The notes under the pieces: model-generated
What the model saw: only the letters and a program-made list of their open reading frames with translations
The model's database searches: none
What the model was told of the DNA's origin: nothing
Position numbers and translations under genes: made by a program
Assembly: GCA_036971715.1 (NCBI GenBank)
Contig: JAVHJL010000001.1
Coordinates: 1,116,001 to 1,180,000 of the forward strand
Reading direction: 5' to 3'
Length of the DNA stretch: 64,000 nt
From: Arthrobotrys musiformis
Taxonomy: Eukaryota > Ascomycota > Orbiliomycetes > Orbiliales > Orbiliaceae
In this document: piece by piece, positions 34,655 through 46,631 of the stretch
How the letters are laid out: each line of letters starts with the position of its first letter
How positions within the stretch are numbered: the first letter of the stretch is position 1

Positions 34655-35614
34655 ATGGCGAACATTCATATTGCAGCGGACGCCGCCAAACTCGCAGCAG
34701 ATAAACTCAGGATCCTCAAGTCATTTGATAAATCCATCGCAGGCCTCACCTACCTCAGCCAACTGCTCTTATGCGACTCTATTTCCTTCAATCCAAACCC
34801 CTTCACCTCGAGCCCCGACGTCATAAAGTCCCGTTACTCCAATAGCTCTTCCGGACCACAATCGTATCCATATCATTTATCCAAACTCTTGGAGTATATC
34901 GACCTCAGACAAAACAGGACCGTGGCGGTCACCTTTAACACAGACCTCACGACCCCCAGTCAGCCGATAATCTACGCCAGTCACCTCGAGGCCACAACCG
35001 CCCCAGGTCGACCCCGCGCCAGCTACTCGGTATACGCACCGATCAAAAATAGCATTTTGTTGAACGACCCTCTACTCTTACGGCGTGACCAATTCGAAGC
35101 GCTTGATTTGCATTCACAATCCAGGAATATCATTACGCCAGCATGGTTGTCCGCCAGTCTCGCTCCGAAGCCCTCGCCGATAAAAGCTGCGATCAAAGTT
35201 TCGCTTCAGCGTGCCCCGCAGGGTGGAACCCAGAGCGCGATCGATTTAAAGGGAAACGACGAGTACACAGTCGGCCTCCTCCTCAACGATGTCATTGGGA
35301 AAGTGAAAGAATTCGCGACTCAAAGCGAGTTATCCACCGAAACTTTCAAAGTTGTATTCTCAGAACTAGAATTTAATGAATCGGGAACGGGGGGTGAGCC
35401 GGAGTATCAAATCAAGGCACGCACTGAGTGGCCCACCACCCCTCCCAAGGACCCTGAGCCCCAGAGGGAGGTTCAGAACGATGTTCGCCGCGGTAGGGAG
35501 CGTCGCCGCAGTGGAGAGCGTCGCCGGAGCGGAGAGCGTCTTAGTCCAGCTGCCAATTCCCGCTGGAACCAAGATATTCTGTCATCGGAAAAACTCTCCA
35601 TCGACCGTCCATAA
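34655..35614 (+). CDS. intronless protein of unknown function
   Basis: Single open frame of 319 residues from ATG 34655. The first part is alpha-helical (IHIAADAAKLAADKLRILKSF). A central part contains hydrophobic, strand-like segments (VSLQRAPQGGTQSAIDLKG; EYTVGLLLNDVIGKVKEF). The C-terminal 50 residues are disordered, with an RRRSGER repeat. No signal peptide or membrane segment is seen. The codon pattern and length argue for a real gene. A TATA-like ATATAAAAAG lies only about 10 nt before the ATG and is probably leader. I do not recognise the family. The basic Arg/Ser repeat could bind nucleic acid, which is inference only. Confidence 0.7.
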   Translation: MANIHIAADAAKLAADKLRILKSFDKSIAGLTYLSQLLLCDSISFNPNPFTSSPDVIKSRYSNSSSGPQSYPYHLSKLLEYIDLRQNRTVAVTFNTDLTTPSQPIIYASHLEATTAPGRPRASYSVYAPIKNSILLNDPLLLRRDQFEALDLHSQSRNIITPAWLSASLAPKPSPIKAAIKVSLQRAPQGGTQSAIDLKGNDEYTVGLLLNDVIGKVKEFATQSELSTETFKVVFSELEFNESGTGGEPEYQIKARTEWPTTPPKDPEPQREVQNDVRRGRERRRSGERRRSGERLSPAANSRWNQDILSSEKLSIDRP

Positions 35615-36550
35615 TAATTTACTCCCACCTTATAAGATGTCAAGATGTCCAGCTCCAGTTTGTTTTATATTCTGATTTCGGATTTCTTTCGGAAGCTAGT
35701 CGTGATTTCTTCCCCGTAAACTGCATAGGTACCTACTTAAGTATACATATATATAAGTTATATTGACATATCCCCTGCATGCAGTGCGTGTGGGTCCCTG
35801 CTTGAACACGGTACACCAAAATACTCATTCAAGCATACCGTTATGATTTTTTTCTCTCTTTTTTTCTTTTCTTTCATGGGCCATCTAGTCCCAGCCGTTG
35901 ATACTGAAAATGCGTATATCGGCCGGCTTACTTGATTGCAATTTGGTAGCTGGATATCTCACATTCGAATATTCATTGATCGAAGATCGAAGTAACGCAA
36001 TATCATTGACTAGTTAGACCGCATGCGCAAGTGGAATAGACTCAGACAATATCTACCTCCAGCCTAACAATCTACCAGTACCAGTAACACATCTTATATA
36101 AAGTATAAATAGGTATATACATTTGTCTCGAACCAGACCCTATATACATATGCATATGTCTATTTGCGTGGTCACCGGCCGTGCAAATATCTAGATATAG
36201 CCATCCTTGGTACATGCGCCAACAGCTCCGGGGCATGACGACAGCCAAGTCCTCACCTAAAATTAGCCAATTGGCCGAAATGTCTCTCGGAGAAGATTAA
36301 ATCTCACAAATTTAACCCCGTCATGGAGGATACGAGCAACGGAATTCAAAGTGGCCTTTCAAATCTCTCCCTCTCTCCATTTTATTTGTCTAGCTTCTAT
36401 GATCTATTCTAGGTCAGGCTCTAATCCCAGATCCGACAGATCTAAACGGAACAGCATCGCCGTATACACGATAAACAAACAAAAGAAAGAAAAGAAACTA
36501 TACAGACAAACCGCCCCCCGTCCTTATTATATACCTATGTAACCCCCCCT
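35615..36550. other. gap between convergent genes
   Basis: Between the 3' ends of the unknown gene (+) and cytochrome c peroxidase (-). AT-rich with scattered ATATAC strings. No gene is supported; a 63-codon plus-strand frame near 36351 has no recognisable content. Confidence 0.5.
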
Positions 36551-37738
36551 TTACTCGGCAACCTTGAAGACCCATCTCTCCTCTTGCTTGAACGGCACAC
36601 CAAGCTCGAACAGCTTGACAACAACGTCCGAGAAATCCTTGAAGAAAACATCCTGATCCTTAGCATACTTATCAACCCACTTCTTAAACTCCTTATCCTT
36701 AATGAGCGCCATATCCGTCGGCAACATCATCAAAGCCTTAGTTTTATCCTCATACTGCGCCGGTCCGTTCCACTTCTTCCAGTTCCACTTCTCACCGACC
36801 AAAAGCTTGTAGTAGTCGTTGGTCAACATCGTCGGCGAGAAAGTCCACGGCCCGTCGAAGCCGGAACGATCGGTATGGCATCGACCGAGGGCGTGGGCAC
36901 CGGACAGGGCGACGATTTCCTGATCGTTAAATCCCATTCGGCCAAAGATGGAACGAAGGTGCTTCTGTTCCTTCGTGGCGTCGGGTAACCGTCCGTCCGG
37001 TGTGCAGGCGCTGACATCGGAATCAGCACGTCCCGGACGCCATGGGATGACCGGACCGCCCATCTGCTGGAGGGCACAGACACCAGCGAGGGTCCACAGG
37101 TCGGAGTAGGAGACCCATGGGAACAATTCCTTGACGGGTTCGAGGAAGTCCCGGGCGGCCTTGAGACCGGCGTTGGCGCCGTGGTCGGATTCTGGCTGGA
37201 ATCGCATGGTGGCTCCATTGCTGCCTCCGGTCTTGGTTTCTACGTCGTAAGTACCAGATGCGTGCCAGGCGAGACGGACGAGGACCTTTAAAACTCCCAA
37301 TTAGCAATCAATCCGACAATGGAATAGTTAGAAGAGTAAAATACGTACAGGTCCATAGCTGCCATCATCGTACTCATCAAAATCAACAAGTCGCTTCGCA
37401 ACCTCGTTGTAAATCTTGACATAATCCTCTTGAGTTGGCACGAACTCCTTCACGGGGATACCAGCAGCGCTGACGAGCCCGTCGAGCTGACCGGTAGAGT
37501 AAAGGTAGTAACCGCCACCACCAGCGAGAGCAGCAACGGCAGCGAATATTATGCCTCCGGAGCCACCAGATTTTGGAGCAGCGGATTCAGAAGAGTAGTA
37601 GCGTCGGCCGCTGCCGCGTCCTTGCTTGGGTATTCTGACGAGAGTGAATGCCGAAGGACGGACGACTGGTCTTGGAGCGACGTGGGAGGCACGAGCGGCA
37701 GCTCTGAGGAGCAATCTGGCAGCTTGATTTGTGGCCAT
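36551..37738 (-). CDS. CCP1: mitochondrial cytochrome c peroxidase
   Basis: Exons 37738..37349 and 37285..36551 are joined over a 63-nt intron (GTACGT...AAAG) in phase 0, giving 374 residues. An Arg/Ala-rich mitochondrial targeting sequence is followed by an inner-membrane-type hydrophobic segment (GGIIFAAVAALAGGGGYYLY), consistent with sorting to the intermembrane space. The haem peroxidase domain has the distal site RLAWH (Arg134, Trp137, His138), the proximal ALSGAHALGRCH (His261) and GPWTFSP (Trp277). The 123-residue gap between the two His and the 16-residue gap to Trp are the same as in yeast CCP. The enzyme reduces hydrogen peroxide using ferrocytochrome c. The C-terminus (FKQEERWVFKVAE) is normal. 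Confidence 0.97.
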
Positions 37739-39611
37739 TGTGTGATCTTTATATGTGTGGTGAGGTGGAGTAGCTCTTCCCTACAGCTATATCTATGTCC
37801 CAGAGGCGAGGTTAGGTAAGAAGGAGATAAGGAGCCAAGTGGTATACGCTTCTATAACGACTACAACTTTAAAACCCGAGCCAAAAAAAAAAAAAAACGG
37901 TAGAAAAATATATAAAAATAAAGTAAAATAAAATAAATAAAAAAATAAAAATAAAAATTCACAATCAAAAGGGAATGCAGAACAGGGGAAGGCAAGATTT
38001 ATATATGAACGAGCAGGTCTCCCACCCGAAGGGCAGGTGGCTCGGGAATATTCCAGCGTATGGCATAGCACAGCAAGTATGGAGAAAGCTAAGCAGCTCT
38101 GTTTGGGCTTGGTGGCGCTGGGGACCCTGCTAGTACAGGCCGGGGAATCGAGATAGGCAGGGGCCGATACTCACAAACAGCGAACCAGAACCCTTCAATT
38201 GATAATTGTTCGCCGGTCGAGACTGTGCGATTACATAAGATGAGCACGGAAGCACATTACACTTTTAAGATTCACAATCACTGAAACCTTCACGGGGTTC
38301 GTGATCTCATGGGATTTCACGAAAAGACCGAGAGTTTAGTGTATAAAACGTGTATCCTCGGCCTAAAATCGATTCGAAGAGAGAGAAGGAGATATCTGGC
38401 CAGAAAAGACCCTGCCGGATGAACCCTGTGCCCACCCTGCCATGCCTCCGCTCCGACAATATATGTATGCACGTACTATACATGTAGGTCTGTCTGCTCA
38501 TGTAGGCAATGTATACCCATACGAAAGAATGCACGATAGATTGATTAATTTGCTATTACTTGTTCTATCGGCTGTTACATAAAGCTGACAAGATCAAGAC
38601 AAGGCAGGCCAGGCACCGGTACCCTTCGAATTCATGCTCATGTTCATGTGTTCCAAAGACCCTGACCTTTTAGAATTTTTTTTCGTCTCTTCATAACTCT
38701 CTTCCCGCCCCCCTCCAACTTGTCTCGGAAAGCAGCCAGGTTCACGAGTCATGACTTCGGCACTAACTGCTGCCACATACACAACTATCTCGTTTCTTCC
38801 TTTCGGGACTCTCCCATCGAGCGGTTATCCTCGTATCTACATGCCAGAAAGTATTTAATCTTAAACCGTTGGGGAGCCCGGTTCGAATTTATAATCATTT
38901 TTTTAAAATTATTTTTATTTTTATTTTTCTGTCTCTCTTTCAGATCACGATTTAGATCTAAACCATTCTCTGATTTCCCGATATACGTACCAGCGTATAC
39001 TACCCCTTCATCCACCCATAATGCCTCTGTGGTGAGAGCGCCGTGTGTACGTGTGCTGTACCGTGCTGAACCATTCGTCGGAAACAGGGCCTGTTAGCGG
39101 ACTGAATCCCCGCACCATAATCGGGTTAGCCTGCGGGCCCAAGCCAGAGTCTCAGATAAGGCTAATTTATTTCTTTACGTTTCCAAAATTCCCTTGGGCA
39201 AGCGAAACGAGTCGATTCGAATTGGATATCGATGGTATCATAGACCCCTTCAATAAGCTCACCATGATATCACCCTATTGTCATACCCTTTAGTACAATC
39301 TATGTGCTTATATATAACATACATAAATCGATTACACTACCACTTCTCCTACCCGTCGTATCCGGTCCAGTGCGCCCGCTGCTACTGCTCCCATCCCATA
39401 AACCCGCAAAAGCAAAAGCCTGAATTGTGATCAGATCAGGGGAGACGAACAAAAAACAAAACACGCTCAAAAGTACTCCTCCCATGAACAAAAAAACCCG
39501 AACCTAAAGGATAAATTATAAGGATATAGATGAAAAAGATAAGATTAAAGGGAGAGAGAGTGTTTAAAAAAAGAATTCAAGATGTGGCAAAATAGATGTC
39601 GTTTTGGTTTT
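37739..39611. other. intergenic stretch without a supported gene
   Basis: Upstream of cytochrome c peroxidase (-) and downstream of the GPCR gene (-), so its lower part should hold the peroxidase promoter. A 14-A run and an A/T-rich tract lie at 37886-37965. No gene is supported; frames at 38720-39293 lack recognisable content. Confidence 0.5.
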
Positions 39612-41376
39612 TCATCCAATGATCCGGCCGCCCTCGTTTTTGTATATTATCCGGCGGATGTGATCTCTCCATCCTTGCCATGCTCGTTCGTTGAGGCCTG
39701 ATTCTCGGGTTAGCATGTGTCTACAACACAACGCGCGAATTTGACAAAATGCAACAGATGCGGTTGGGAACACTCACCATAAACGATAGCGTCTATTAAA
39801 CCCTGGATCACGATGCCTGCGTACGTATGTTAACCATGTTAGAATTTACTCCAAGGGGTGGGGTGGGTATCAAGGGGGTGGTAATGTCCAGGGACGCTAC
39901 TTACAGCTCTTGTCCACAATTGTGATCCATAACGGTGCCCTCGACCCCGTGGTCCCCTGGTATATTCGTATCGCTGTCGGGCACGCCCATATTATTGCAT
40001 AAGCTAGAGGGTACACCATCATCTTCTTTGCAATCTATATCATATCGGTGTTCCTCTTATTAGCTCCATGCTCCTCGATCACGTGAGATAGGGCATACTA
40101 ACCCTCTTCAACTGGTCCGCGTTCAAAGGCTGCCTCATCCCCAGCGACAAACTCCGACTACTATTCACATTCACATTCACATTCCTCACCCTCTCCTCCC
40201 TAACACTACAGCTAGAAACTGCCTCTCTACTATCCCCAGCCGCACTCGTCGTAACCATGGTCACAAAAGTCGGCGCGGTGGACCCTTTCCGTCCAAAACT
40301 CACGCTAACGTCTCGGGAGACTAATACCCCGCTCCCTCGTCTTTCCCGATCTCTATCCCTCTTCCCCACTGACATGAGTATCACGCTCGTGTCGGCTGTG
40401 TCGTCGCCTGGGTCTGGGGAGACGCCTTCGATGTCCCATTTCCGGGCTTTGCGGACGATCATGTAGAGACGGATGTAGATTAATGCGATGGCGATTACGA
40501 TTAACCACCGTGGGATGAAGTTTACGAGGAGACGCATGAGGTCGCTGGTTAGCCAGCACCAGCCGCCTATTTATGAAGTGACAGTTTGTTAGTATTTAAG
40601 TAGTGCTTGAGGTTGCTTCTGTTATTGAGAGGAGGGTCATACCGATGTATCCGTACCCCAGAACGGCATGGCAGACAGCCGCGATAATGATGGATAAAAC
40701 CCACGGTCCTACCCATGGAACCCACACATGGGTTTGGATAAACTGTGACTGGGTCTTGAAGTTCCCTAAGATAATATATGTCGCTATGGCCTGCAGCATA
40801 CTCCGTTAGCTTCCATTCTCTCTAATCTATCCAACGGCCGATAAACTTACAATAACCAAAATCCACCAGTCGGCTAAGCTCCAGATATACGATTAGTCCC
40901 CGCCCAGAATCCTAGAAGTAGAAAGAGGGGCATATGGAATATAAATACGTACTCTGAACCACAAACACCTGCGTCAAGAACCCATTAACCGAACACGCGG
41001 TCTTACTCTCCTCCAACGCCAGGTCTCCGCCGGCTACATTCCACCCCGCCGAGAACATGAAATTCAAGGCCATAAGTAAATCCGATATCGCCAGTCCCAG
41101 AATCAACTGGTGGCGATAAGACCTTAATTCTTTAATGCACTACCACCACAACATCCCCACAAACATCAGCCTCATGAACTCCCAAAAATAGTTTGGTTTT
41201 GATAAAAAAGCGATAGCTCAACTTACAACATAACTCAAAACAACCCAAGCAGAGCCTACGGAACTCAACACTGCAACCGTAAATATAGCCTTATTGAGCA
41301 TCATATCCCCCCAAATCGTCGCCGGCGCCGCTAAAGCGCCTCCCCGGCGGTCAAGCAAGAACGGGAGTTGCGTCAT
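39612..41376 (-). CDS. G-protein-coupled receptor, cAMP-receptor/Git3-like
   Basis: Eight exons on the minus strand: 41376..41227, 41139..40953, 40873..40851, 40790..40643, 40566..40103, 40034..39905, 39816..39778, 39697..39612, giving 408 residues. Seven hydrophobic spans are clear: MLNKAIFTVAVLSSVG; HQLILGLAISDLLMALNFMF; TDWWILVIAIATYIILG; VWVPWVGPWVLSIIIAAVC; FIPRWLIVIAIALIYIRLYM; AKKMMVYPLAYAIIWACPTA; CIVIQGLIDAIVYGLNE. The third cytoplasmic loop is about 130 residues, basic and Ser-rich, with an NVNVNVN run from a short DNA repeat. The LRSYRHQLILGLAISDL segment and the late VYPLAYAIIW span resemble Dictyostelium cAMP-receptor-like and Git3-type fungal receptors. It should signal through a heterotrimeric G protein at the plasma membrane; the ligand is unknown. 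The acceptor of the last exon was chosen for frame and branch-point distance. Confidence 0.86.
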
Positions 41377-44300
41377 ATTCAGCTAGATGTGCATCAAGCC
41401 CTTTTCTATAATTAACTATAGCAGCAGCAGGGGGCGCTCGGACGATATCGATCTACAGTCGAATGAGGATGATCTTTGGAGCTACCTTCTTTTTTGCCAA
41501 ATGTGAGTTTCTGTGAGGTAAAAATTTGGTAATGGAATGCTGGATTTGGGTGTGGACTTACGCACGTGTGTGTGACGAGAGGGGGGTGGATATGTAGGTA
41601 CCCGTTTGTAGCACTCAGCGGATAGCTAGTTCGGTGTGGGAAAAACAATGTAAATTGAACAATTGCATCAAAGCTCCTGATGCACCATGCTTGAAAGGGG
41701 ATTCTCATACACAGCTTGTTCGTTACAAAAGAAAGGAATTGGGAGAAAACGAAATTCTTTTTACGTAAATATTCTCCTTTAAACCTTCTTCTCATATATA
41801 TAAGAAACTCGGAGCAGCAGGTTTAACGGAGCAGCAGCTAGCTCTAAGTCATACATATTTCTTTTTTGCCTTGGTAGGTAACTGGTTTACAGGGCGTGGA
41901 ATACGGTCTTCATCTAATCTCTTCCTTTCTGGGATGGCAGATGTAGCAGAGTAGGCGAGCGAACCAGCATCTGCCGGTAGGTATTCCCTCGTTCCTGCAT
42001 GTTTGAAACCCCACCTACGAATTCACCAGTTGGATTTCTTTTAATTCGCTAATCCGATGGTGTGGATAAGCTTTTGGGACGGTACCTAGATAGTACCCGC
42101 CCACCCTTTTGTGAGGGGGGGCAATTGCGAAGTGCGGGAGGCTCGAGGCCGGCAAGCTTTGTTTCGTTCGACGTCCGTTATCTCCCTCGGAAACACAGAG
42201 CTGCTGGAGTACTAGGCTACTCTTTTTATTTTTGACGTTTTATAACCTCTGGATACATATCGATACCACCCGACAGCCCGAGCTTGGAGGATCGGCAAAG
42301 TGGGGTACCATGCTGTTGACAGCTGTTTCCTCGGACAGCATACGGATGGACCGATAACATATCAAATTGCATTGCATGTATGTCTTGGTAGACTACCATT
42401 TCCCTTCCAGAATATCCGAATCCTAAGCCGCCAGAGTGGAACATAATTTTGAATGCGGAATCCCGATCCAATATACCATCTCCTTCAGCCATGGCAATTC
42501 CGACCATAACGTCAGTATAAATAAAGTTGTACGACCAGTAGAGATTCGAATCGAATGCAGAGTGGAGCACAATTGGTTTTTTTACTAGGCCCCCCTAGAA
42601 ACGGTGGCTGAAACTTTTATAGATTTTTCGAGGGCTGTTTCTCCAGATCTCCGAATTGATTGACCGCATGTAAGCCTCAAGGGAAGCAGGAGGTACGGCG
42701 ATAAGAAGCAAATTCCTTTTGGGTAAGTGCTGTCAATTAAAGGCGGGAGTATGTACAGGTACACATTTTTGACAGTGCATGAAGGCGCCCGGTGCCTGCG
42801 ATCTGTAATTCGAGATCCACTACGTAGTAGATTGCAAATCCTCAACTGTTCCCGGTAGATATCTCCTAGATCATGCCTTTTTCTATCTCTTGCATCTGCA
42901 CGATATGCCCAACCTGATTCCAACCTGACCACATGGGAGTTATCCGGGACGGCAAGAGCATAATCACAGGCCCCCAACGATCCCAAAAACACATAGAACC
43001 CGGGTGAATTTTTTTATTTATTCAAAAGCCGCTCAGCTCGCTCACATTTTTCAAAAAAAAAGTCTTGCTCGTGTGCCGCCCTCGTTCCTACTGGAGGTAA
43101 GTGCAGGCGGCGTAGATAAGAGTTCTATATCTGTCCAACGAATATTCAATATCAAACAAGGGCAAGAATCTCGCCTATCTGCCCGACTCTGACTGCGATC
43201 TCCGCGGGCTGGGCTTTAGTTTCGCTAGAAAAGCATGGCGTGGAATTGTGTAACCGGGGCAGGAATTTAAGGTGGGGACCCTGCTCCATACCATTGCAAA
43301 CTGTATGGCCAGGCGGGAAGTCTCGAATCCACAGTTAATTTACCTTGGGCTTCGTCCGAATACTTAAATATCTTCAAAGATGATCCCTGTGACGAGCCGC
43401 CTCACGTTCATTCCGTGGAGAAACACCGCCGCCAAGAGGAAAAGAGGCATTGATATCGAAACCTTTCGAGATTCGAGATTCTGAAATCGGGTTTCCGAAG
43501 CTCCATCCATTGATTCAATAGTGCTTGCAAGGGTGAGTCCGTTGCATCGTACCCTTGTCGCCAACAAAAGCCCCCACGTCCAACACAAGCTTTTGCTTGG
43601 ACCCCCCCTTGCGAATTTAGGGGCAATGGTTTGAGATTGTGGACGCCGAATTTAATGTGGACATTTCCTTTGCCTATCACCTATTTCCCCTACAATTTGG
43701 CTTATTCAGTTAGTTGGTCATAGATACGACGAGGTTATTCATAGCTACGGATCGGAAAGTGAGATAAAGGATTATATTTAAAAAAGATGGAACGGCCAAG
43801 AGCGGTGGCCAATATTTCCAACTAGACTCATCTCCCTTGGAGTTTTGGGAACGACTTGAGTTTTCGACTTCCTTGTGCGCGCCAAATGCCGAATTCAAAT
43901 ATTAAATTTTTTGGTTATATGCCAGGTTAGCCTCGTGGGATTATCGATTAAACCCGCATTGCATTCTTTGGATATCACCACCGACATTTTGATTCATCTC
44001 GGCTCGACTCAGACGGATACTCCCCGTACTTAACAATCACCAAGCTAATTATAAGCTAACTTAACCCCGTTTTACCAAGGCAATAACACCAGATGGGACG
44101 AAAAGCCCTAGTGGCTCCTGCAAGTCTCCCCATCCGTCGACAGGTCACATTTCCTTGGCGTCGTCATCACTTCATATCGTAACCATGTGATAGTATAATT
44201 CTTCTATTGGAATAAAAGCGAACTGTTTTGGTTTTGTTTTCGGTCATGTCATACGATATGGCGGATGTCTATAGACCCACCTTTTAGTAAGGAGAAGCGA

Positions 44301-44561
44301 TTTTTTTTTTTTTAGAATGCTTGATATCCGCTGCATCCCTGCTCTCTGCACTTTTGAACATCGTCCCCCCTTGAACTTCACCGCATCGCATCTACGGATA
44401 AAACACTATATCAGATTCTAGACCTTTTTATAATCCAAACAAATATACCACCGTAAACTCCCACCCGCATAGCGCTAGACTCCCGGCTGGGTTACAACTT
44501 TGATCGTATCCAATACCACCCCGCCTTCAACCCCCCACCAACCCTATTGAACAAAATAATC
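41377..44561. other. long intergenic stretch without a supported gene
   Basis: The GPCR promoter should lie at its left end. Frames of 90-135 codons on the minus strand at 41412-43680 were checked; they lack initiator context, splice structure and recognisable domains. From about 43700 the stretch is mixed, with an 11-T run near 44302. Confidence 0.45.
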
Positions 44562-44881
44562 ATGCCGTGCAAACCCCAAGTCTGGCCCATGCTCGACTGG
44601 TTCCAAGGCAGATTCGAGTATGCCGCAACCGAAGCGGAAAGAAAACGTTTACGCTCCATCTGGCTGCAGATAATCAAGACCCAGGAGTTTGTGGAAACTG
44701 ATAGGCAGATTACTAGTGCCAATTAGTAAGTACTATGTTTATGCCTTGTCTATATTGAACACCCTTGTTGTACATAGTATGGATGTGAGTGCTAATGGTG
44801 TTTTTGATATAAAATAGCGTGGAGCATGATCCTAGACGGCCGATGTTGACGATATCGCCACGCATGTGGAGTTATTCCTAA
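44562..44881 (+). CDS. possible small protein gene (75 residues)
   Basis: Two short open segments, 44562..44725 and 44818..44881, join over a 92-nt intron with textbook signals (GTAAGT, GCTAAT, AAATAG) and restored phase. The product begins MPCKPQVWPMLDWFQGRFEY and has a charged helical centre (ATEAERKRLRSIWLQIIKTQ). No signal peptide or membrane segment is seen. The intron signals and the frame kept across them are the evidence that this is a gene. The product resembles nothing I know, and it could instead be a relic of a longer gene. Confidence 0.42.
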
Positions 44882-45727
44882 ACTCTGGGGCTACTTTGAC
44901 GAAGGGGCTGGGTACGGAGTGTTTTCGTATTTATGGAAGGAAATACCTGCGAAGTTTCTGGCTTTGAAGATATGGATGCTTTGTTTTTGGTAGTTTAATT
45001 ATATTTATTACAAATCACTGGAGGGGTCTTTTATATATCATGTAAGATTGATATCCAAGTTGAACGAAGCCATGGTCTTTGAGGATATTCTATCGAGTCT
45101 CTTACATCAATTTGAACTACAAACACGCTATATATACCTAGGTATTTTCTAGATGCTAATCAACGCCTAATAGTATGCTTCGCCGAATGTACATACTGTG
45201 TCGTTATGATGGACTTACCTTACTATAATTATATATCGCCTCAGACATCCTTGGTGACGGGGTACCACTAGCCTAGACATATATCCTTAGAGTTTTTTAT
45301 AGTACCCGTTTAGCGTCAATACTCATGTCGCCCAATTAAACCTATATATAAAATATAAAGTTAGTACCGGTATCTTGGAGATATTCAACCTTCCTAAATT
45401 CTAGCAACGGCAATATAACGCCGTATTAAGAATCGAAAAACTTAGCATCCGATCTTGCGAAATCAGTACAAGATATAAAACTTAACAGCAAAGAGAAAGC
45501 GAGTGAAAGCAAAAACGCATATATAAAACCGCAATGTGGAACGATGGCACAAATGGAACAGGGTGTATCAAAAATATAACGCAAGCATCCACCAACATCC
45601 CTCCTCAGGAACTTACCCATGTGGTAAACATGAATAGGTTAGAGAAGGGAAGCAAGCGAACCTTGTTTTCTATTCATGAAAAAAAAAAAAAAAATACTAT
45701 CTAGAGGAAAGGAAGTAAAGGGGATAG

Positions 45728-46205
45728 CACCCGATGATTGCGTAGGTGAAGAAGAGGTGGAGGATTGGGAATAGCACCCGCTGATTATGGAAGTGGAGAG
45801 AGGGAGGAATAACACCTGATGATTTCGGAGTAAGGGAGCGGAGATGATAAGGGCATGCACCCGGTGAGTTCGGAAGAGAAGAGGATAGAAGAAAAGGGAA
45901 TGCACCCGGTGAGATCGGAGGGAGAATGGTAGATGGGAGGAAGGGAATGCACCCGATGGTTGCGGAAATGGAGAGAAAGAGAGAGAAAGGAATGGCACCT
46001 GGTGGTTTCGGGGTAGGAGAGCGGAGGTGGTAAGAGTATGCACCCGTTGAATTCGGAAGAGAAAAGAGTAGAAGAAAGGGGAATACACCCGTTGAGTTCG
46101 GAAGAGAGAGAGGGGAGAGAGGGAAGAGAAGGGAATGCACCCGTTGAGTTCGGAAGAGAGGAGGGAGAGAAGAAAAGGGAATACACCCGTTGAGCTCGGA
46201 AAGAG
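45728..46205 (-). repeat. minisatellite, 11 imperfect copies of a ~45-bp unit
   Basis: A core reading CACCCGNTGANTNCGGAAG recurs at 45728, 45775, 45813, 45858, 45903, 45950, 45996, 46041, 46086, 46138 and 46184, mostly 45-47 bases apart, with purine-rich (AG/GGA) spacers. The most common interval is 45, a multiple of three. The minus strand is open in all three frames for 140-200 codons, with peptide repeats such as SSELTGC and PNSTGA. I read these frames as a by-product of the repeat, not as genes. Confidence 0.88.
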
Positions 46206-46566
46206 GAGGGAGGGGGCAAGAATTAACTATAAAAGTAACTATGACACATGATGTTAGCCAAAGTTCACCACCTATTAAAATCCACTTCAATGATGTAGTT
46301 CGATTTACTTACATGCAAATAAATCAAATATAAACCAAATTGCAAAAATGATAAACTATATATAGATGGCAAGAGTTAGTAGCTCGAACATATAAGTCTT
46401 TCAGTGGGTCAGGCTTACCAGAAAAAATATGCAACCAAAGTATTGAAAAATCAAGAAAAAACAGACGCTTATATTCAAAGTTTAGTGAGTAAGAGCCTCA
46501 AAGAATTTAGGATCTTTGGATACAAGATCACTTACCTTTCAAAGAGCAAAAATAGGGTTCTTATTT

Positions 46567-46591
46567 GTCGGCGAGTCCCCACCTCGTCGGC
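46567..46591 (+). other. 9-bp stem-loop 40 nt past the stop of the gene at 46632
   Basis: GTCGGCGAG pairs with CTCGTCGGC around a 7-base loop on the plus strand: nine pairs, two of them G-U. The same stem is found at 49240-49266 beside the paralogous gene, with an A-U pair replaced by G-C. The function is unknown. Confidence 0.5.
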
Positions 46592-46631
46592 CTAGGCGAT
46601 AGGAGCCCCAAGCTGCTCCCTAAATCGAACC

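Larger units (their letters stand above)
44882..46631. other. AT-rich stretch holding a minisatellite
   Basis: 44882-45700 is AT-rich without a gene. 45728-46205 is the minisatellite listed separately. 46210-46560 is AT-rich again. 46567-46591 is the stem-loop listed separately, about 40 bases past the stop codon of the next gene. Confidence 0.55.

Noticed and set aside
42226..42992. Two adjacent minus-strand frames of 114 and 135 codons
   Set aside because: They rely on non-ATG starts, cannot be joined through good splice sites and show no family features.
45639..46290. Three overlapping minus-strand frames of 144-197 codons as protein genes
   Set aside because: They are a by-product of the stop-free ~45-bp minisatellite unit, open in all three frames at once.
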